Part shown: positions 62,508-64,000 of the stretch, piece by piece | Position numbering within the stretch: position 1 is the stretch's first letter | How the letters are laid out: each line of letters opens with the position of its first letter | Source of the DNA: Phormidesmis priestleyi BC1401 | Lineage (GTDB): Bacteria; Cyanobacteriota; Cyanobacteriia; Leptolyngbyales; Leptolyngbyaceae | DNA: 64,000 nucleotides | NCBI RefSeq assembly: GCF_001650195.1 | Contig: NZ_LXYR01000003.1 | Location: 1-64,000 of the forward strand | Reading direction: 5' to 3' | The notes under the pieces: generated by a model | The model's database searches: none | The model's input: only the letters and a program-made list of their open reading frames with translations | What the model was told of the DNA's origin: nothing | Position numbers and translations under genes: made by a program

Positions 62508-62936
62508 ATGTTAAGCCCAAGAAGAACTAAATTCCGCAAACAGCAGCGCGGTCGCATGAGAGGAATGGCTTCTCGCGGCAGCGATCTCAACTTTGGAGAT
62601 TTCGGTCTACAGGCTCTAGAGCCGTCCTGGATTACCTCTCGTCAAATCGAAGCCAGTCGTCGTGCAATGACTCGCTACATTCGTCGGGGTGGCAAAATCT
62701 GGATTCGCGTCTTTCCTGACAAGCCTGTCACAATGCGCCCCGCCGAAACCCGAATGGGTTCAGGTAAAGGTGCGCCTGAGTTTTGGGTCGCAGTCGTCAA
62801 GCCAGGTCGCATCATGTTTGAGATTGCAGGCGTGACCGAAGAAATTGCTCGTGAAGCCATGCGTCTCGCGGCATTCAAACTGCCTATCAAGACGAAGTTT
62901 ATTGCCCGTCAAGCCCAAACCACGGAGGAGTCTTAA
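62508..62936 (+). CDS. rplP: 50S ribosomal protein L16
   Basis: A 142-residue L16: [20 protein letters not shown], then the rRNA-binding [43 protein letters not shown]. Normal length; 3 bp separate it from rpmC. No strong ribosome binding site is seen before the ATG at 62508. Confidence 0.98.
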   Translation: MLSPRRTKFRKQQRGRMRGMASRGSDLNFGDFGLQALEPSWITSRQIEASRRAMTRYIRRGGKIWIRVFPDKPVTMRPAETRMGSGKGAPEFWVAVVKPGRIMFEIAGVTEEIAREAMRLAAFKLPIKTKFIARQAQTTEES

Positions 62937-62939
62937 CCT

Positions 62940-63152
62940 ATGCCTCTTCCTAAGATCGAAGAAGCCAGAAATCTAGGCGACCAAGAATTGGCAGATCAAA
63001 TTGTTGCCGTCAAAAAGCAGCTTTTTACACTGAGAATGCAAAAAGGCACTCGCCAATTAGAAAAGCCTCACCTGTTCAAGCACACACGCCATCAGTTGTC
63101 TCAACTGCTGACTGTTGAGCGAGAGCGGCAGTTGAAAAAGACTGAAGACTAA
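62940..63152 (+). CDS. rpmC: 50S ribosomal protein L29
   Basis: A 70-residue L29 (LPKIEEARNLGDQELADQIV, then a helical KKQLFTLRMQKGTRQLEKPH). GGAGGAG from the end of rplP serves as ribosome binding site. Confidence 0.95.
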   Translation: MPLPKIEEARNLGDQELADQIVAVKKQLFTLRMQKGTRQLEKPHLFKHTRHQLSQLLTVERERQLKKTED

Positions 63153-63222
63153 AGGGCTGAACTCAAGATCTGGTTCTAAATTCACCTTTTTGTTTCATCC
63201 TTTTTTACCGGAGTAAATCGCA

Positions 63223-63474
63223 ATGGCAGTCAAAGAAAGAGTTGGTGTAGTGGTCAGCGACAAGATGGACAAAACCATTGTCGTGGCGATCGAGAACCGA
63301 TCCGCCCACCCTAAATACGGCAAAATTGTCGTCAACACCCAGCGCTATAAAGCGCACGATGAAGAAAACAAGTGCAAAACGGGCGATCGTGTCCGTATTC
63401 AGGAAACCCGACCTCTCAGCCGCACCAAGCGTTGGGTCGTGTCCGAAATCCTGGGTACTGCCTCTAAAGGTTAA
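63223..63474 (+). CDS. rpsQ: 30S ribosomal protein S17
   Basis: An 83-residue S17 with [31 protein letters not shown] and the typical [17 protein letters not shown]. The preceding 70-bp gap is free of features. Confidence 0.97.
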   Translation: MAVKERVGVVVSDKMDKTIVVAIENRSAHPKYGKIVVNTQRYKAHDEENKCKTGDRVRIQETRPLSRTKRWVVSEILGTASKG

Positions 63475-63491
63475 ATGCGAGGGACTTAGAC

Positions 63492-63860
63492 GTGATTCAA
63501 CAAGAAAGTTATTTGAATGTGGCGGATAACAGCGGCGCTCGAAAGCTGATGTGTATCCGAGTCATCGGCGGCGGCAATCGTCGCTATGGCGGAGTCGGTG
63601 ACGTGATCATTGCCGTGGTGAAGGATGCCCTTCCCAACATGGCGGTCAAAAAATCCGATGTAGTGCGTGCGGTAATTGTGCGAACTCGACACACCATGCG
63701 GCGTGATAGTGGCATGAGCATTCGGTTTGACGACAACGCAGCCGTGCTCATAAACCAGGACGGCAACCCCAGAGGTACGCGGGTATTTGGTCCCGTTGCT
63801 CGTGAATTGCGCGACAAAAACTTTACCAAAATCGTTTCCCTCGCTCCGGAGGTTCTGTAA
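63492..63860 (+). CDS. rplN: 50S ribosomal protein L14
   Basis: A 122-residue L14 starting at GTG 63492 ([20 protein letters not shown]), with the family block [28 protein letters not shown]. The stop TAA shares one base with the ATG of rplX. Confidence 0.98.
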   Translation: MIQQESYLNVADNSGARKLMCIRVIGGGNRRYGGVGDVIIAVVKDALPNMAVKKSDVVRAVIVRTRHTMRRDSGMSIRFDDNAAVLINQDGNPRGTRVFGPVARELRDKNFTKIVSLAPEVL

Positions 63861-64000
63861 TGGCAAGGGTTCAAAAAGAAGTCGTGCGTCACAAGATGCA
63901 CGTCAAGAAAGGCGACACCGTGAAGATTATCGCGGGCAGTGACAAAGGCAAGATTGGCGAAATCCTGCAAACCCTTCCTAAGTTGAGCAAAGTCGTGGTC
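63860..64000 (+). CDS. rplX: 50S ribosomal protein L24 (N-terminal part, cut by the window end)
   Basis: The first 47 residues of L24, with the KOW motif [20 protein letters not shown]. It starts in the TAATG overlap with rplN and runs off the window, where rplE would be expected next. Confidence 0.95.
   Translation, partial: MARVQKEVVRHKMHVKKGDTVKIIAGSDKGKIGEILQTLPKLSKVVV

Overview
The window looks like chromosomal DNA of a cyanobacterium, probably a filamentous one (a Leptolyngbya-like lineage would fit, but this is inference). The reasons are: the HIP1 octamer GCGATCGC and its core CGATCG are spread through genes on both strands; there is a plant-type [2Fe-2S] ferredoxin and a pheophorbide-a-oxygenase-like Rieske protein; a ribosomal-protein cluster starts with rplC, as in cyanobacteria and plastids; and there is a bacterial Trm1, a sucrose synthase and cyanobacterial dispersed repeats. 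No rRNA, CRISPR array or prophage was seen.

Layout. 0-5 kb: a transposase tail, a GH57 glucan enzyme, an MFS exporter with a MITE inserted in its stop codon, a small secreted protein, a second MITE and a secreted SGNH hydrolase. 5-9.6 kb: a four-gene BMP-type nucleoside ABC importer. 9.6-15.1 kb (all minus): cyclic-nucleotide-binding protein, Ap4A phosphorylase, ferredoxin, prolyl aminopeptidase, a solo Dpp/Opp-like permease and an AI-2E family membrane protein. 15.2-19.8 kb: an accessory patch with tandem repeats, toxin-antitoxin debris, a Uma2 nuclease and a large helicase-nuclease gene interrupted by one in-frame amber codon. 20.9-25.6 kb: an RND efflux pair. 25.6-27 kb: tRNA-Gly(CCC) and tRNA-Glu(UUC), with a lone PD-(D/E)XK nuclease gene bracketed by a direct repeat of the tRNA-Glu 3' end and its terminator.

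27-34 kb: a stress-type PRC/DUF2382 protein, sucrose synthase and a GH65-beta-phosphoglucomutase fusion, which together form a disaccharide-to-glucose-phosphate module. 34.6-41.1 kb is the main accessory region: a 21-bp tandem repeat, a P-loop ATPase translationally coupled to a TPR protein with a C-terminal membrane segment, then three toxin-antitoxin loci, two of them with broken toxin genes. 41-43 kb: the arsenosugar pair arsS plus its peroxidase-like partner, and a secreted pentapeptide-repeat protein. 43.4-50.7 kb: a CbbX-type AAA protein, an aldo/keto reductase, and a sugar block (GH1-RmlD fusion, UDP-galactopyranose mutase, glycosyltransferase) suited to making a galactofuranose-containing glycan.

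51-58 kb: amidohydrolase, Trm1, Rieske oxygenase, IspF and a DICT-GAF histidine kinase. 58.4-64 kb: the S10-type ribosomal operon rplC-rplD-rplW-rplB-rpsS-rplV-rpsC-rplP-rpmC-rpsQ-rplN-rplX, preceded by a structured leader of about 490 bp; rplX runs off the window.

The best candidates for undescribed biology are the ATPase/TPR pair, the helicase-nuclease-HEPN-like gene behind Uma2, and the tRNA-Glu-anchored nuclease islet. All family names are from reading motifs by eye; no database search was run.
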